Source: Xanthostigma xanthostigma
Lineage: Eukaryota; Arthropoda; Insecta; Raphidioptera; Raphidiidae
DNA: 64,000 nucleotides
NCBI GenBank assembly: GCA_963575645.1
Contig: OY754466.1
Span: 39,774,001-39,838,000, forward strand
Direction: 5' to 3'
The stretch's first letter is position 1; the number at the start of each line of letters is the position of its first letter. A program made the translations under genes and the position numbers. Below, piece by piece: positions 33,140 to 44,096 of this stretch. Under the pieces are notes generated by a model. The model was not told the origin of the DNA. It was given only the letters and a program-made list of their open reading frames with translations, and made no database searches.

Positions 33140-33495
33140 ACTTTTATTCTATACTGATCATAGGAATAAAATCGCAATCGAACTATTAGGGTGCAAACAT
33201 ATAATTCTGTCTTTTTTTACGCCGTAAGCACTGGCGTATCCAGGCGGGCAAAACAAGCACGGGGGACCCGGATTATGAAATTTCTAATTTGCCCCCTCCT
33301 GGGCCAAAAGCTGGGTATGACCATGTTAACGTCATAGAAAAAGACAAAGTTTTTGAAACAGAGATACTTTATTCAGATTAAATTCAAGTACATCAACCAA
33401 TTCTGTCATCGGAGAAATCATAGGGAATTACATCGGTACGCTTTGTTGGGTTCACTCACCGCACATTGAGTAGATAGGCAATGATTCATATAGTT
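33140..33495 (+). repeat. Duplicated segment, copy 1 (uninterrupted)
   Basis: GGAATAAAATCGCAATCGAA, TTACGCCGTAAGCACTGGCG, TTTTTGAAACAGAGATACTT and CACCGCACATTGAGTAGATA all recur in the same order at 36190-36900. CACTGGCGTATCCAGG and the inverted-like CTGGGTATGACCATG suggest a small old MITE inside. This copy supplies the empty site for the 36.3-kb insertion. Confidence 0.8.
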
Positions 33496-33996
33496 AATTA
33501 ATAGATATATGGAAAATTGTAAAATCTTGGACATTTGTCTAGATTTGAACCGCCAGTATATACAAACCAACAGGTGAAAATGCTTAGCGCTCTTTTACAA
33601 GTAGGCAGGTATGTTGCGCGGTATAATTTAGAAGCAAATATTGTACGTATTTTGCAGAGACCTGCTTCTGCGGGATAATTCATTATGCATTATGTTATTA
33701 TCGTTGTAAACTACAAAACAACAACAGAATTATTTAACAATGAACCCTCTCGACTCGACTGCTGCCCCTTTCTGCTCCCCTTGTAGTCTGCAGTAGCTTC
33801 GCCTATTCATTATAGTTTGTTCGCTCTCCAAACCATGCAGCATTTTTTTTTTAATAAATCAATATTGACGATTACAGACCTTCGGAAACAAAGGCCAAAT
33901 TTTATCGACGATATTAGAATAGAATAGAACAAAATAGAATGAATTTATTATCCAAAACAGCTATATATACGCAAGATTCGTAGATTGAATACAATA
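33496..33996. other. Unassigned
   Basis: Nothing recognisable. Confidence 0.4.
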
Positions 33997-34495
33997 GGTC
34001 ATATGCATGATTTTTTTTTATATTTTTAATAGATTATATTTTAGTCAACCATAATACGGAAAAAAATTGATAATCATTTAAAAATGTAATATTATCATAA
34101 GAAAAAAAATATTAAATTCCACATTCAAAAATAAACAGTTTAAACAATCGGCCATGTTCGCGGGCTTATGTGACGTCATGATATACGATGCATGCCAACC
34201 TTGATGTCAAATTGTCAATGTTCTAAATGAAGTTTATTTGTTGTTTTCTCTAAATACTGACATAATCTTACTGTGAGACGACACAGTCGTCATGAAAACT
34301 GTTGTTGATATATACTCTGACGTCACGATGCGTTTTGAAAATTCGAAAATAGCGCTTATTTTCTACATTTATTTTTTATTATTTGTATTTTTTTCAGTGA
34401 TTAGATTAATAAAATAACCATTACGCTATGATCAAGAACTAAAATATATTTCGAAATAAAAATTTTAACCAATTTGGAGTTTTATGCATATGACC
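33997..34495. mobile_element. MITE-C copy 2 (499 bp), reverse orientation
   Basis: GGTCATATGCATGA and TTATGCATATGACC termini are flanked by TA on both sides. It is full-length and closely related to 12764-13260 in opposite orientation. Confidence 0.88.
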
Positions 34496-35571
34496 TATTA
34501 GAAAAATCATCATTTAAATTCATTAGCAGAATATAAAAAAAAGTTTTAATTAACCGTGACTTAAGTTCACTTGTAAATTTAGGAAATGGTAATATCTTCA
34601 TGTCAGTACAGGCGCAGATACAGGGGGGGGGGCAATGGGTGCAAATGCCATCCCCTCCCCCCAACGCACCACCGAAGCACTTTTTAAATCAATTACAAAA
34701 TTTTGAAATCGTCATCGAGGACATCATTATAATTGTTAAGGTCGTTATTAACGGATAACTATATAAACAAAAAAATGTTTATGAGCGTAGAGTCAGTGCC
34801 ACCACAAATTATGTATTTTGATTTGTATGTGCCGACTAGTTAGTATGGTCACACGTCAAAGAGTACAATATTTTTTAGAACAAATTTTCTTAAAGATAAG
34901 TTATCAGCACGAAGTATTAAACCAGGAAATCTCGATTCTTATGGTTGCCGTGTTTCGAGACGGACCGGTTTCTGGCGCACGCGAGATGGCGCTGTTATCA
35001 TTGCCTGGGAAAACTTCGGTTCTTTCGACCTGATTTCGCAATAGTTACCAACGTTGTTTAACTTCACAGACAGTACACACATGTAAGCCATGAACGTGTG
35101 TGCGCCATATTGGTTCATGCGACAGATATCGGTCCACCGTTACACTCGAGCTGGGTCAGACTTCGTGGTTATCACACAAAAATGCCCCGCGTCTGTGTCA
35201 GTAGGACTAGGAAGACAGTTATAGTATTTTCAGGGCAATTACGAAAAAGATTTAGGTTAGGTTTGGGAAGCAAAATTGAGTTATTGTTACACGTTTGGTA
35301 ACTAAATAAAACTTCATTCGAAAGAATATTGAAATGAAAAATAATTGCACAAACTATAAAAAAAATACTCACGTACTCATTAATTAGATGACAGATGCAA
35401 AATTACTTGAAAAAATCATACCTGAAACACAAAAATAAATGTTAGATAAAAATACTTCATCTATGCATAGTAAAAAGAGTCTCAAAAGGTCTTTGCGGCT
35501 AATTTCCAGAACTATTTAATGCAGTTTTTGCAATTTGATAGCTTATTTCTTGAGGAAGATTTGAATACATA
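34496..35571. other. Unassigned; G homopolymer at 34624-34633
   Basis: No domain-bearing frame. Frames at 34818-35033 and 35098-35301 have no recognisable features and no context. Confidence 0.45.
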
Positions 35572-35626
35572 CTAGCTGCTCGGCCCGGCTTCATCCCGGT
35601 GTAAATTGATTCCAAGTTGGATTGTA
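35572..35626 (-). mobile_element. Helitron right-end fragment
   Basis: A|CTAGCTGCTCGGCCCGGCTT followed by CATCCCGGTG is a Helitron-type 3' end in reverse. The rest of the element is not seen. Confidence 0.5.
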
Positions 35627-35990
35627 AGTAGTGTCGACCGAAGGTCGATTTCTGGCCGAAGCCGATTAATCGGCTATTGCCACAACCTTCGGCCGAAGTC
35701 TTAAAAACCCTAAGAAATTCAGTTTAAATTGGCTAGAACTGCTACAAGCTACAATTAATAATATAAAACTTTTAAATTGAAGGTTTACATTGACTATAAA
35801 ATATAAAAAGGCAATTTTAATCATCCCTAGAAGTCGCCACGTTCATCGTGGTCTCGCTCAATCGTAACAGTTTGATTAATTTCGACGCTTGTTAGAAACC
35901 TTAGGCTTCGGCAAAAACTTTGGTCTATTTTGGCAGAATCCGAAGGTGGGTTCTTTGACCGAAGGTGCATACAGTGTTACATAGAACAGA
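35627..35990. repeat. CCGAAGG-rich repeat block
   Basis: TAGTGTCGACCGAAGGTCGA is followed by GGCCGAAGCCGATTAATCGG and CCTTCGGCCGAAG. Further CCGAAGG copies lie near 35950 and 35962. It resembles terminal sequence of some hAT elements, but no second terminus or target duplication was found. Confidence 0.4.
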
Positions 35991-36189
35991 CGCAGATAAA
36001 ATATGTAAGTAATCATATTCTACGCTGAAAAATGCAATGCATGCAAATGCATGTAGTATTTTGATACACTAACGCGATGTACAAGAAGTTGATTGTTTCG
36101 TTGCCAAACTAAAAACAACATGTGCAAAACTAATGAATAAATATGTTTCTAAAAAATATGGTAGATATTATGCGAAAATACCATATCAT
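35991..36189. other. Unassigned
   Basis: Nothing recognisable. Confidence 0.4.
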
Positions 36190-36349
36190 TTATTCTATAC
36201 CGAGCAAAGGAATAAAATCGCAATCGAACTATTAGGGTGGAAACATATACTTATACAATTTGTAGTAGTCATGTCCATTTGTTGAATAAGAATTGGAAAA
36301 TCACAGGGAAGTGGACAGGTTAAAGATAAGATAACACCTTTCTTTATAA

Positions 36350-36391
36350 AGTATAACGTTTCGCTGTTATATTACAGCATCTTCAGATACT
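36350..36391 (-). ncRNA. Hammerhead-ribozyme-like motif, left arm
   Basis: Identical, on the minus strand, to the motif at 36462-36503. Stem I AGTAT/ATACT pairs perfectly, and CTGAAGA, stem II GCTGT/ACAGC, GAAA, ACGT and then T at the expected cleavage position are all present. Confidence 0.6.
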
Positions 36392-36461
36392 GAAAAAGGT
36401 ACGCAAATTGTAACATTTTTGTTGAGAACTTAATGTAACTAATTCTTTGTATCAAATTTTC

Positions 36462-36503
36462 AGTATCTGAAGATGCTGTAATATAACAGCGAAACGTTAT
36501 ACT
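36462..36503 (+). ncRNA. Hammerhead-ribozyme-like motif, right arm
   Basis: In order: AGTAT (stem I), CTGAAGA (conserved core), an unpaired T, GCTGT-AATATA-ACAGC (stem II), GAAA (conserved core), CGT completing the palindrome ACGT, T at position 17 (allowed H), and ATACT closing stem I. Helix III is only the self-complementary ACGT. This is the minimal form known from Penelope-like elements, where two molecules are thought to pair. The extra T before stem II departs from the textbook core and lowers confidence in activity. Confidence 0.6.
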
Positions 36504-36900
36504 TTATAAAGAAAGGTGTTATCTTTTCTTTAACCTGTCCACTTCCCTGTGATTTTCCAATTCTCATATACTTATATGTCTTTTTTACGCCGTAAGCACT
36601 GGCGTATCCAGGAGGGCAAGACAAGCACGGGGAACCTGGATTAAGAAATTTCTTTGCCCCTTCCTGAGCCAAAAGCTGGGTACGCCCATGTTAACGTCAT
36701 AGTAAAAGACAAAGTTTTTGAAACAGAGATACTTTATTCAGATTGAATGCAAGTACATCAACCAATCCTATCATCAGAGAAATCAGGGAATTACATCGAA
36801 GAAAGGGACGCAGATATATTTTCGATATACGCTTTGTTGCGTTCACTCACCGCACATTGAGTAGATAAACAATGATTCATTAGCTAAGATACATGGAAAA

Positions 36901-37150
36901 TACACTGATTGTTTTGTTTTTTCTGCTTTTTTTCTGTCATTGAATGCACTATAACGCGGCACTCGCTCGCTTCTAACCTACTGCAAATCCCCAACTCTTC
37001 ACTTAGGTATAGTGATGTATATAGCCGCTCTAAATCCACGCACAGTATCATTTTGCGGCTTCCTTAATTTTGCATAACAAAATCTGTTTTTCTTTCATCA
37101 TTCATTAATACGCGGCGCGCGGGTGCGGTATGTAACTATGTTGTGTTAAA
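36901..37150. other. Unassigned
   Basis: Nothing recognisable. Confidence 0.4.
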
Positions 37151-37382
37151 ACCATAGAGATATTAGACTAGAGTACGCGAGTGAGCCGTGAAACTGTCTG
37201 CAATTCAGAGAGAGAACAGTTCCTTATCTCTATGGTAACTAATGATACAAAACAAAACTAATTTAAGTAAACAAATATCTGCTTTTCTGGGTTTTTGCAG
37301 CGTTCTCTCTCTCTCAACTGAGGACACTTTCACTTATGGCAAGCATACGAACTAGCGTACTCCAGTTAATTATATCTTTATG
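37151..37382. mobile_element. MITE-F (232 bp, imperfect inverted ends)
   Basis: ACCATAGAGATATTAGACTA, followed by GAGTACGCGAGT, faces ACTAGCGTACTCCAGTTAAT then TATATCTTTATG. An AGAGAGAGAAC block and its complement lie further in. The arms are diverged. A single copy was seen. Confidence 0.55.
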
Positions 37383-37499
37383 TTTAAAACACGAGTAGGT
37401 CATTAATCGAATTTTTTTATGTAAAACATCTTTAAGCGCGGCTTGAGTGTAAGTCAGATTTTTTTTCGGACGGAAGTAACGTGTTTACACTGTTTCTAC
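37383..37499. other. Unassigned
   Basis: Nothing recognisable. Confidence 0.4.
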
Positions 37500-37890
37500 T
37501 ATTTAAAGACATTGACTGAAAACCTACGGACGAAATGTGAAACATAACCACGGACGCAAACGAATTTTGTGATCGTTTTCCGCTATTTAAAGGCATTGAC
37601 TGATAGATGGCGGCACCAAACCGTATGAACGAAAGGTGAAACGTAGCTAGGGACGCAAACCAATTTTGTGATCGGTTTCCGGTATTTAAAGGTAACGACT
37701 GTGAGAGATTACGGTATCAAAACGCATAAACGAAAGGCGAAACATAGCAACGTACGCAAATCAATTTTGTGATCGGTTTCCGCTATTGAAAGGCATCGCC
37801 TGAAAGATGGTGGCATCAAAATACATCTGTAAAAACGGTCTTGAACGTAAGGTGAAACATGGCTACGGCTGCCAACCAATAAGCATAGTC
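37500..37890 (+). repeat. Degenerate tandem repeat, about 100-bp unit, four copies
   Basis: TATTTAAAGGCATTGACTG (or a variant) begins units at 37500, 37584, 37683 and 37784. Each continues with a GATGGCGGCA-like block, GAAAGGTGAAACATAGC and CAAATCAATTTTGTGATCGG. Copies are 80-85% alike by eye. No coding content. Confidence 0.75.
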
Positions 37891-39057
37891 AACGTATTTA
37901 ATTGGTGAGTGGTTTAATTTGTAAGTGAATATTTCCCAAAAAGTGGGAGTGGCGAAAACATGAATATAGAAAGAGTGAGTGGTATAAAAACAAATTTAAA
38001 AACCTTTACTTCAACCGTGCGGTACGGTTAAACGCACTCATTTTTTTATAAATCTGCAATAATAATAATAATAATGTCTCCTTTGCAAATAACGATATTA
38101 TGTTAAAACGAGCGAATATCAAGTTTTAACAGTCACCCGAGTCATATCATTACGAACTACATTTTTTTAACGTACCTCCTATAAAATGGTCGATTTTCAT
38201 TTAGCATGTATAATAGGTACCTATATTATATCTGACAATTCGATGTCTCTGTTGCTCATATACTTTTAAATAGCGATTGGAGTGTGAAATGGATCATTTT
38301 GCTGTCAGTATACTGGCATGAAAAAGCAGCTACTTTATAATAAGGGTGTGTGCTAAAAAGTATATTTAAAATCGCTGAAGCTGACATGGAACGCATAACG
38401 ATTTTTTTATTGTTCCGAAAATCTACAAACACAATATAGAAAAAATATCCTTATGTACCTGTCTTATACATACGAAGCATACATTGTCTAGCTCCTGAAA
38501 ATATTATTTGCAATTTTATAAAAAAAAATACGTGTGGAACTCGGGGACTGCCGCGGTAAAGCTATTGCATATTCTTTTTAGGTCTTTAAGTTTTTCTTCT
38601 CTATAAAACGAAAATAGCTAGGTATAAATAATAAGGTAGGTATAAATAGTGTATTACACACCAAAACAATTATTCATTCAAAAAATTTGAACAAAAAGAA
38701 CGATATTAAGAGTTTGATCATAGAATTTCGCGCGATGTACATTTATATAGATATAATATCATATATACTTTCTCTGCACATAACCTAAATACTTTAGGTT
38801 ATTTTTATAGCAGTATTATATATAAATTCATTTATACACAAATAAAGATAGAATCAGTTATGAGCAGTTATGCAGTTATGAGCACACAAACACCGTGCCG
38901 AAGTCTGCCGAACTGAAACGACGTTAGACGATGCACGGCTGTCAACGTCGCACAGCTGTGCCGGTCGGAGTGGGGGGTGTTCGGTTTTTTTTCGTTACGG
39001 AATTTCTTGATTCGGTCGCCGCGCTCAAAGCCCGCGATAGAAGCTATGCAATAGCTT
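37891..39057. other. Unassigned; (AAT)n at 38058-38076, CpG-rich patch at 38885-39050
   Basis: The CpG-rich patch contains GGTCGCCGCGCTCAAAGCCC and GAAGCTATGCAATAGCTTAA. I associate that patch with dispersed lepidopteran repeats, but I cannot define an element. Confidence 0.4.
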
Positions 39058-40050
39058 AAAAACTTTTTAACAAAAAAATTAAACCGCCGAAAAACTGAAA
39101 AGCAAAAAATAATAAATCTTTTTATTTAACTAAGTTCTATTTAAGTATGTGACAATCTAGTATATCTAAGTAATTTTGAGTCGGCGTCAACAATCCTTCG
39201 CCGGAAATCTCTGAGAGTTCACGAGAGTTCTCTAATTTGATTTGGTTATTTCTTTTAGTGATCTTTGTTCATTGGTTGTTTGACGCCGACTCAAAATTAC
39301 TTAGATATACTAGATTGTCACATACGTTCAACTACTTAAATAGAACTTAGTTAAATAAAAAGATTTATTATTTTTTGCTTTTCAGTTTTTCGGCGGTTTA
39401 ATTTTTTTGTTAAAAAGTTTTTATTTTATAATTTTTTGTGGCTATATAATTTATAATTGTAATACACAACTCAGCATGAAAATCTGTGAGTGAACAATAA
39501 ATCACCCCTATTTTCCCACCCTTAGGGTAGGAATTTTTTTTCCAAATTTATATGAGACCAACCTCGAGGTATACCCTATCCAATAAAAAAATAATTATCA
39601 AAATCGGACTACTCTGTAAAAAGTTATGTGTGGTCATACATTACAATCAGTGAGTAAACAATCAATCATCCCCTGTTTTCCTACCCTTAGGGTTGGAATT
39701 TTTTTACCAAATTTATATGGGACCAACTTCGGGGTATACCCTTTCAAATAGAAAAATAATTATCAAAATCGGACTACTCTGTAAAAAGTTATGTGTGGTC
39801 ATACATTACAATCAGTGAGTGAACAATCAATCATCCCCTGTTTTTCTACCCTTAGGGTTGGAATTTTTTTACCAAATTTATATGGGACCAACTTCGGGGT
39901 ATACCCTTTCAAACAAAAAAATATTTATCAAAATCGGACTACTCTGTAAAAAGTTATGCGTGGTCATACATAAAAAAAAAAATAAAAAAAAAAAAATATA
40001 CGCGTCGACTTGAGAACCTCCTCCGTTTTTGTTTTTCGTCGGTTAAAAAA
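39058..40050 (-). mobile_element. Foldback element FB3, copy 1
   Basis: In reverse the element opens TTTTTTAACCGACGAAAAAC and AAAACGGAGGAGGTTCTCAA. It then carries three 165-bp repeats (39487-39975) and ends in a long hairpin. Arms 39058-39190 and 39281-39423 are near-identical and are separated by 90 nt. The hairpin arms end TTAAACCGCCGAAAAAC, resembling the opening TTAACCGACGAAAAAC. Copy 2 is at 51826-52740. No coding sequence. Confidence 0.85.
39487..39975 (-). repeat. Tandem 165-bp repeats within FB3
   Basis: TGAGTGAACAATAAATCACC or a variant starts units at 39487, 39651 and 39816. Each holds CCCTTAGGGT, ATATGGGACCAACTTCGGGG, TATCAAAATCGGACTACTCT and AAAAAGTTATGTGTGGTCAT. Copy 2 of FB3 has two units, so the number varies. 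Confidence 0.9.
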
Positions 40051-40203
40051 TGTTTCTAAATAAATTGTTTCGCAAAAATGTGCTTTCTGAAAATATTAAA
40101 ATATTCCTATCCCAATATTAGTTGTATAAGTATAACATACGGCAGTTTTATAAAAAATAAAATTGTGTTTAATATCTTCTTCTTTTTCGGAACGAATGTT
40201 TTT

Positions 40204-40653
40204 AAACGCTTTATATTAGCTTGGGTTGTAACTAACTATGTATGTATGTATGCATGTAACGGAATCTTTGAGCATAATTTTCACCAATTTCCCGAAGTCT
40301 GATTAATTTGAAACTTTGCATACGTATCAAGGACCGATGACAATGCAATAATTTGATAACAGTTTCCCATTATCCTTATTAGGACCCCCAGGATTAATAA
40401 ATTCTTTTATAGATCCTCAAACTAAAAAGTGAAAAATAAAATATAGTTTAAAAAAAACTAAAAAACACGCTTTATATCGAACTAAAAAGTAAAAAATAAT
40501 TTTTTTAAAATAAGCTTAAAAAGCGTTGGGCGCTCGATGTACGAAAATGTGGAACAAAGCGCCCCACGCTTTTTAAGCTTATTTTAAAAAAATTATTTTT
40601 TACTTTTTAGTTCGATATAAAGCGTGTTTTTTAGTTTTTTTTAAACTATATTT
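40204..40653 (+). mobile_element. Foldback element FB4, copy 1
   Basis: The region starts AACGCTTTATATTAGCTTGG with a GTATGTATGTAT run. It ends in a palindrome with arms of about 97 bp (40437-40534 and 40558-40653) around the 23-nt loop 40535-40557, CGATGTACGAAAATGTGGAA plus CAA. The arms carry AACTAAAAAACACGCTTTAT, ATCGAACTAAAAAGT and GCGTTGGGCGCT. Both arms lack an inner segment of about 40 bp that the other two copies have. Confidence 0.85.
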
Positions 40654-41034
40654 TATTTATTGTAAATTGTAAACAAGAACATGCATATATTTCCCTTTTA
40701 CCTGTATCATTTTTTTAATAATAGAATAGGTGCAGACAAGAAAAACGTATGATATTCGAAAACTGTTAAAAAATTCAAGAAACAAAAGACGGATAATGCG
40801 GAGATAGTAAATTGTACAACCAATCGTTGAAAACATATATATAAGCGCAGTATACCTACATATATATACCACTTCTGCAGAAAGTGACGGCAAGAAACAA
40901 AAGAAAGTGGCATGGCATTGGCACTATTCAGGACTGAACCGATGTGTGATAATATGTTGGTTATGCGGTACGGTTGGACTTGAGAAATGATCAGTTCATA
41001 AGTCATGCTCAAAGAACAAAATCAATAAAAAAAA
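40654..41034. other. Unassigned
   Basis: Overlapping minus frames at 40657-41012 have no recognisable domain. Confidence 0.4.
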
Positions 41035-41682
41035 TGCCAGCCAATTGGGCGACGGGACCATTCCAACTTCAAAAATGTTGACATTTGATTAAATAAAATT
41101 TCTGATATCGTGTGAGGTGACGCGGGTAATTGCTAGTATTCAATATGATATTTGCTATTCGTTGCCATGGTTACCTACATAATATGTTCCACGTCTTGTA
41201 AACATTAATCAAAGCATGCCGAACTTGTTTATTTCTGACAGATCCATAAAACAAAAGTGCGGCTGATTTTTTTTTATTTTCAAAATATTTCCGAAACTAT
41301 AAAGTTTAGAAAAAAATGTTTTAACGAAACGTTCTTGAAAAAATAAATAAAATAATAAGCCGTTGTAAAAAGTATACCATTATTATATAAAAAACACCGT
41401 TATAGCAAATATCTCTTCTGCGCATGCGCCGATTTTCCCCAAAAACAATAGGGCTCTTCATATTTGCATACCAAACATCCTCCCAAAATTTGATTTCGAT
41501 CCGCTCATCCGTTTGACCTGTATCGTGTTCATAGACAAACAGACTAACAGACGCACAGTTTTTCCATAAATAAGTTTTTTGGATTCGAGGGACCTCAAAA
41601 CGGAAAGATATTGTAAAATTTTTGAAAAGTGATTTTTGACCTTAACTATTACCATTCCTCACTTGTGGGTTGGAATGATAAA
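41035..41682 (+). mobile_element. MITE-A copy 3
   Basis: Full length, opening CAGCCAATTGGGCGACGGGA and closing GGGTTGGAATGATAAAA, with the shared GCATGCGCCGATTTTCCCC block. Confidence 0.78.
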
Positions 41683-42399
41683 ACTACTCAGTTCTCTTTC
41701 CAAGCATGATACAAATTTAAGTGACCGCAGACATTATGCTATAATATTATTGGAACGAGACGCAACTGGAGGCGGTGGCAGTGCATTGTTGTCAGAGCCG
41801 CGTTGGTAACAATACTTGCATTGTTGTCGGAATCGTATAGGCAACAATGCGCGTATTGTTACACTCATTATCATCAAAACCACATAGAAGAATGCGTACG
41901 ATTGTTCCAGAACGCGACTGAAGAACAGCGTTAGCGTGGATGTCAGGCAGTAAGTCAGAAGCCAGTGTCAGTGACAATGAACAGTACACGACATAAATAA
42001 ATAAGTGTCTTTATAAATATAAAGATACATAGACATCTGTGAGATATAAATATTCTGTGTACACTGTACATAGTACCTAGTTTAGTGTTATTTTTGTTGT
42101 TTTAGGATTCGTTTGTTTTTCGTTATTTATGATTTCATTTTTCATTATTACTTTTAGTTTGTTTTTGTTAATGTTTCTGTTTGTAAATAAATATTTTAAC
42201 TACCGACAAAGAATAGTTTTGCGTGCTTTGTTATATTATTAAAATTAATTTCACAGCATAATGCGAAAAAATGACCATGCCATATTTGTAACGATTGCGT
42301 CTAAAAATAATCTACAGTTTGAAAAACTGTTATACTGACTGACAACGCACAGCCTTAATCGGTGGGTCTAGAAGCATGGAATTTTGCACAAGAGTTCCT
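41683..42399. other. Unassigned; short TTGTT-rich inverted motifs near 41790-41865
   Basis: GCATTGTTGTC, GTAACAATAC and GCAACAATGC recur at 41787-41870. No gene was recognised. Confidence 0.4.
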
Positions 42400-42951
42400 T
42401 ATAAACGCGTAAGGTGCACATAGGGAAATTAGCATTGGGAAAAAATACTTGGATCAGAGTTAGCTATGACTACATTAATTGTTATTTCTATTGAATTATC
42501 GTGGTAATCTTGAGGATTTCTATTTTATTTTGATTTATTTTTATTTTACTTGGCTTTTTTAATAATAAAAAGCTCTTATAACTCATTATTTTAATTTTTT
42601 TGTACAAAAATAAATAAAAAAAACAACTCCATCTGTTTGGAAACATTTCATTCAAAAATTGTCTGACTGGTATAACGTATGCGCGTTGGTAAATCAGTGA
42701 CCCAATGTCTTTAGGTTCAACACGAATAGGCGGAGATATTTGATCTCGCACCATATTTAAGTATCTTTGGGAATTTAATGTTCCATTACTAAAAAAAGTC
42801 CGATTATGTTGTATCATTTGAATATTTTCTTCGGTAGTATACACATTCATTTTGCAAAAGAATATCGTCTGACAAATTGAAAAACAAGATTTCAAGGCTC
42901 ACTCTGATCCAGTCATTTTTTCCCAATGTTAATTTACGTGTTTACATACTG
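42400..42951 (-). mobile_element. Tc1/mariner-like deletion derivative, copy 2 (about 552 bp)
   Basis: Reverse orientation of the 30160-30710 element. It has GCACATAGGGAAATTAGCAT at the left and CGTGTTTACATACTG at the right, followed by TA. The outermost left bases are degraded. It carries the better preserved transposase remnant. Confidence 0.8.
42488..42895 (-). pseudogene. Transposase remnant (135 codons) in Tc1/mariner-like element
   Basis: The minus frame includes MNVYTTEENIQMIQ, resembling the start of an insect Tc1/mariner-related transposase. This joins directly to NRTFFSNGTLNSQRYLNMV, the region between the second and third catalytic acids. After a second gap comes YVIPVRQFLNEMFPNRW, which precedes the third acid. 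Full-length relatives are usually about 330-350 residues, so two internal segments, including the helix-turn-helix linker and the catalytic blocks, are deleted. The same joints appear in the 30.4-kb copy, so the deletions came before amplification. The product cannot be catalytic. Confidence 0.75.
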
Positions 42952-43099
42952 TATAACGTACGTGAGCACTAAGAACGGATTTTTAACAATTCATGCCCTA
43001 AGGGGGTTAAATATTTAATCTATAAAATAAAAAAAAATGTCAATGATTTTATATGATACTAAAAATTGCAGACATTCGATAAACAGCCAACAAACAATG
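42952..43099. other. Unassigned
   Basis: Nothing recognisable. Confidence 0.4.
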
Positions 43100-43189
43100 C
43101 TGTAATACGGTGGAGCCGAGCCCTCCACTAGTGTTGTATAAAACATTCGTTTCATCTCAATCGCTTGCGGAGCCGCTGGTAGCGGCTAG
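43100..43189 (+). mobile_element. Helitron-like right end
   Basis: Ends with the hairpin AGCCGCTGGTAGCGGCT that runs into CTAG|T at 43186-43190, a Helitron-type terminus. TACGGTGGAGCCG just upstream is shared with 3.64 kb. The left end was not found. Confidence 0.5.
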
Positions 43190-43751
43190 TGTACTATAAT
43201 TTCAAACATTCATTATACATTTCTTATTCTCCCACTCGTGTGGCCACCCTAATTATTTACATCCGCAGTGAGTTTACAGTCACTTTTCTGTCAAAGTTAC
43301 CTCTTGGTTATACACACATAAATTCAACGGCTATGCCCAAGACTGCAGCACAGAAGTGGCTAACCTTTTTTGATGTGAAACATCTAGTGGCGCCTTTGGC
43401 TGGAAATAAAACCGTGCAATTCTCGTGAGTCCTTTCATTTGATACGCCACATGACGCACTTGAGAAACTGGTTTTTTTTTCATATTAAAATTTCCCACCC
43501 CAAATTCGGAATTCGTTTATTTACGCTATGCGCACGTGAATGGGTCACATATAACTTATATAACTTATATAACTTATATATGTACCAAATTTCAATTTTT
43601 TTCGTCCAGCAGATGCGGAGAAAATAATAATAATGTGTTTAACGTCCGTTTCTCGACTTTATGTCATAATAGAGGCCATTCGCACCATTACTATTTTCCT
43701 TCTATCACACTTCCCGTTATTTCTTATATTTTTTCAACTTCAACTAATTAA
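43190..43751. other. Unassigned; (TTATA)n-like and (AAT)n short repeats
   Basis: ATAACTTATATAACTTATAT lies at 43551-43580. AATAATAATAATGTGTTTAA at about 43628 recurs at 47268 together with a CAGTCGCACCAT/ATTCGCACCATTA block, so a diverged dispersed repeat is present at about 43626-43740. Confidence 0.45.
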
Positions 43752-43995
43752 TAGCAATGGGCAAATTAAGGAATTTTAGGACATTAGGATAAGGTAGGCA
43801 AATTTAGAACATAGGAGTTTGACAGGTAATCGGCCATGGCCTTGAATAAGAAACCATCTCGATATTTATTTGGAATTATTGTGCGACCCCACGGAGAACC
43901 TCAACAAGATGGCCGGTGTGGGAATTACCATTTCTCGGCATACCTCCCGAATGCGAGTCTAGTGCTCTTACAGCTACCCGGCTACGCTACCCCGC
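43752..43995 (-). mobile_element. tRNA-derived SINE, copy 2
   Basis: Reverse orientation of 18762-19048: AGCAATGGGC, GACATTAGGATAAGGTAGGC, GGCCATGGCCTTGAATAAGA and CCCGAATGCGAGTCTAGTGC. The B box is degraded here. Confidence 0.8.
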
Positions 43996-44021
43996 TAGGC
44001 GAAGAAAATAAGCTGAGACTG

Positions 44022-44096
44022 ACAAGCATACAGACAGACACGAGAATTATCCTATAAGGGTTCCGTTTTATCATCGGATGTACGGAGCCCTAAAAA
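44022..44096 (-). repeat. Dispersed retroposon head, fragment
   Basis: In reverse it reads TTTTAGGGCTCCGTACATCC, AAAACGGAACCCTTATAGGA and GTGTCTGTCTGTATG, related to the 19.57-kb repeat head. Confidence 0.6.

Larger units (their letters stand above)
36256..36564. mobile_element. Foldback insertion carrying two hammerhead-like motifs
   Basis: The 309-bp insertion is flanked by a perfect 12-bp duplication CATATACTTATA (36244-36255 and 36565-36576). Its two arms of about 108 bp (36289-36396 and 36457-36564) are near-complementary, and a unique loop of about 60 nt separates them. The left edge has 33 nt outside the arm. Each arm contains the same 42-nt hammerhead-like sequence, one per strand. 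Foldback arrangement plus hammerhead fits a Penelope-like-element terminal unit, but no reverse transcriptase or GIY-YIG sequence is present, so the assignment is inference. Confidence 0.8.
36190..36900 (+). repeat. Duplicated segment, copy 2, carrying an insertion
   Basis: Colinear with 33140-33495 except for the 309-bp insertion at 36256-36564 and an extra block of about 25 bp near 36800. The flanks of the insertion match the continuous sequence CATATAATTCTGTC of copy 1 at 33198-33211. Confidence 0.8.
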
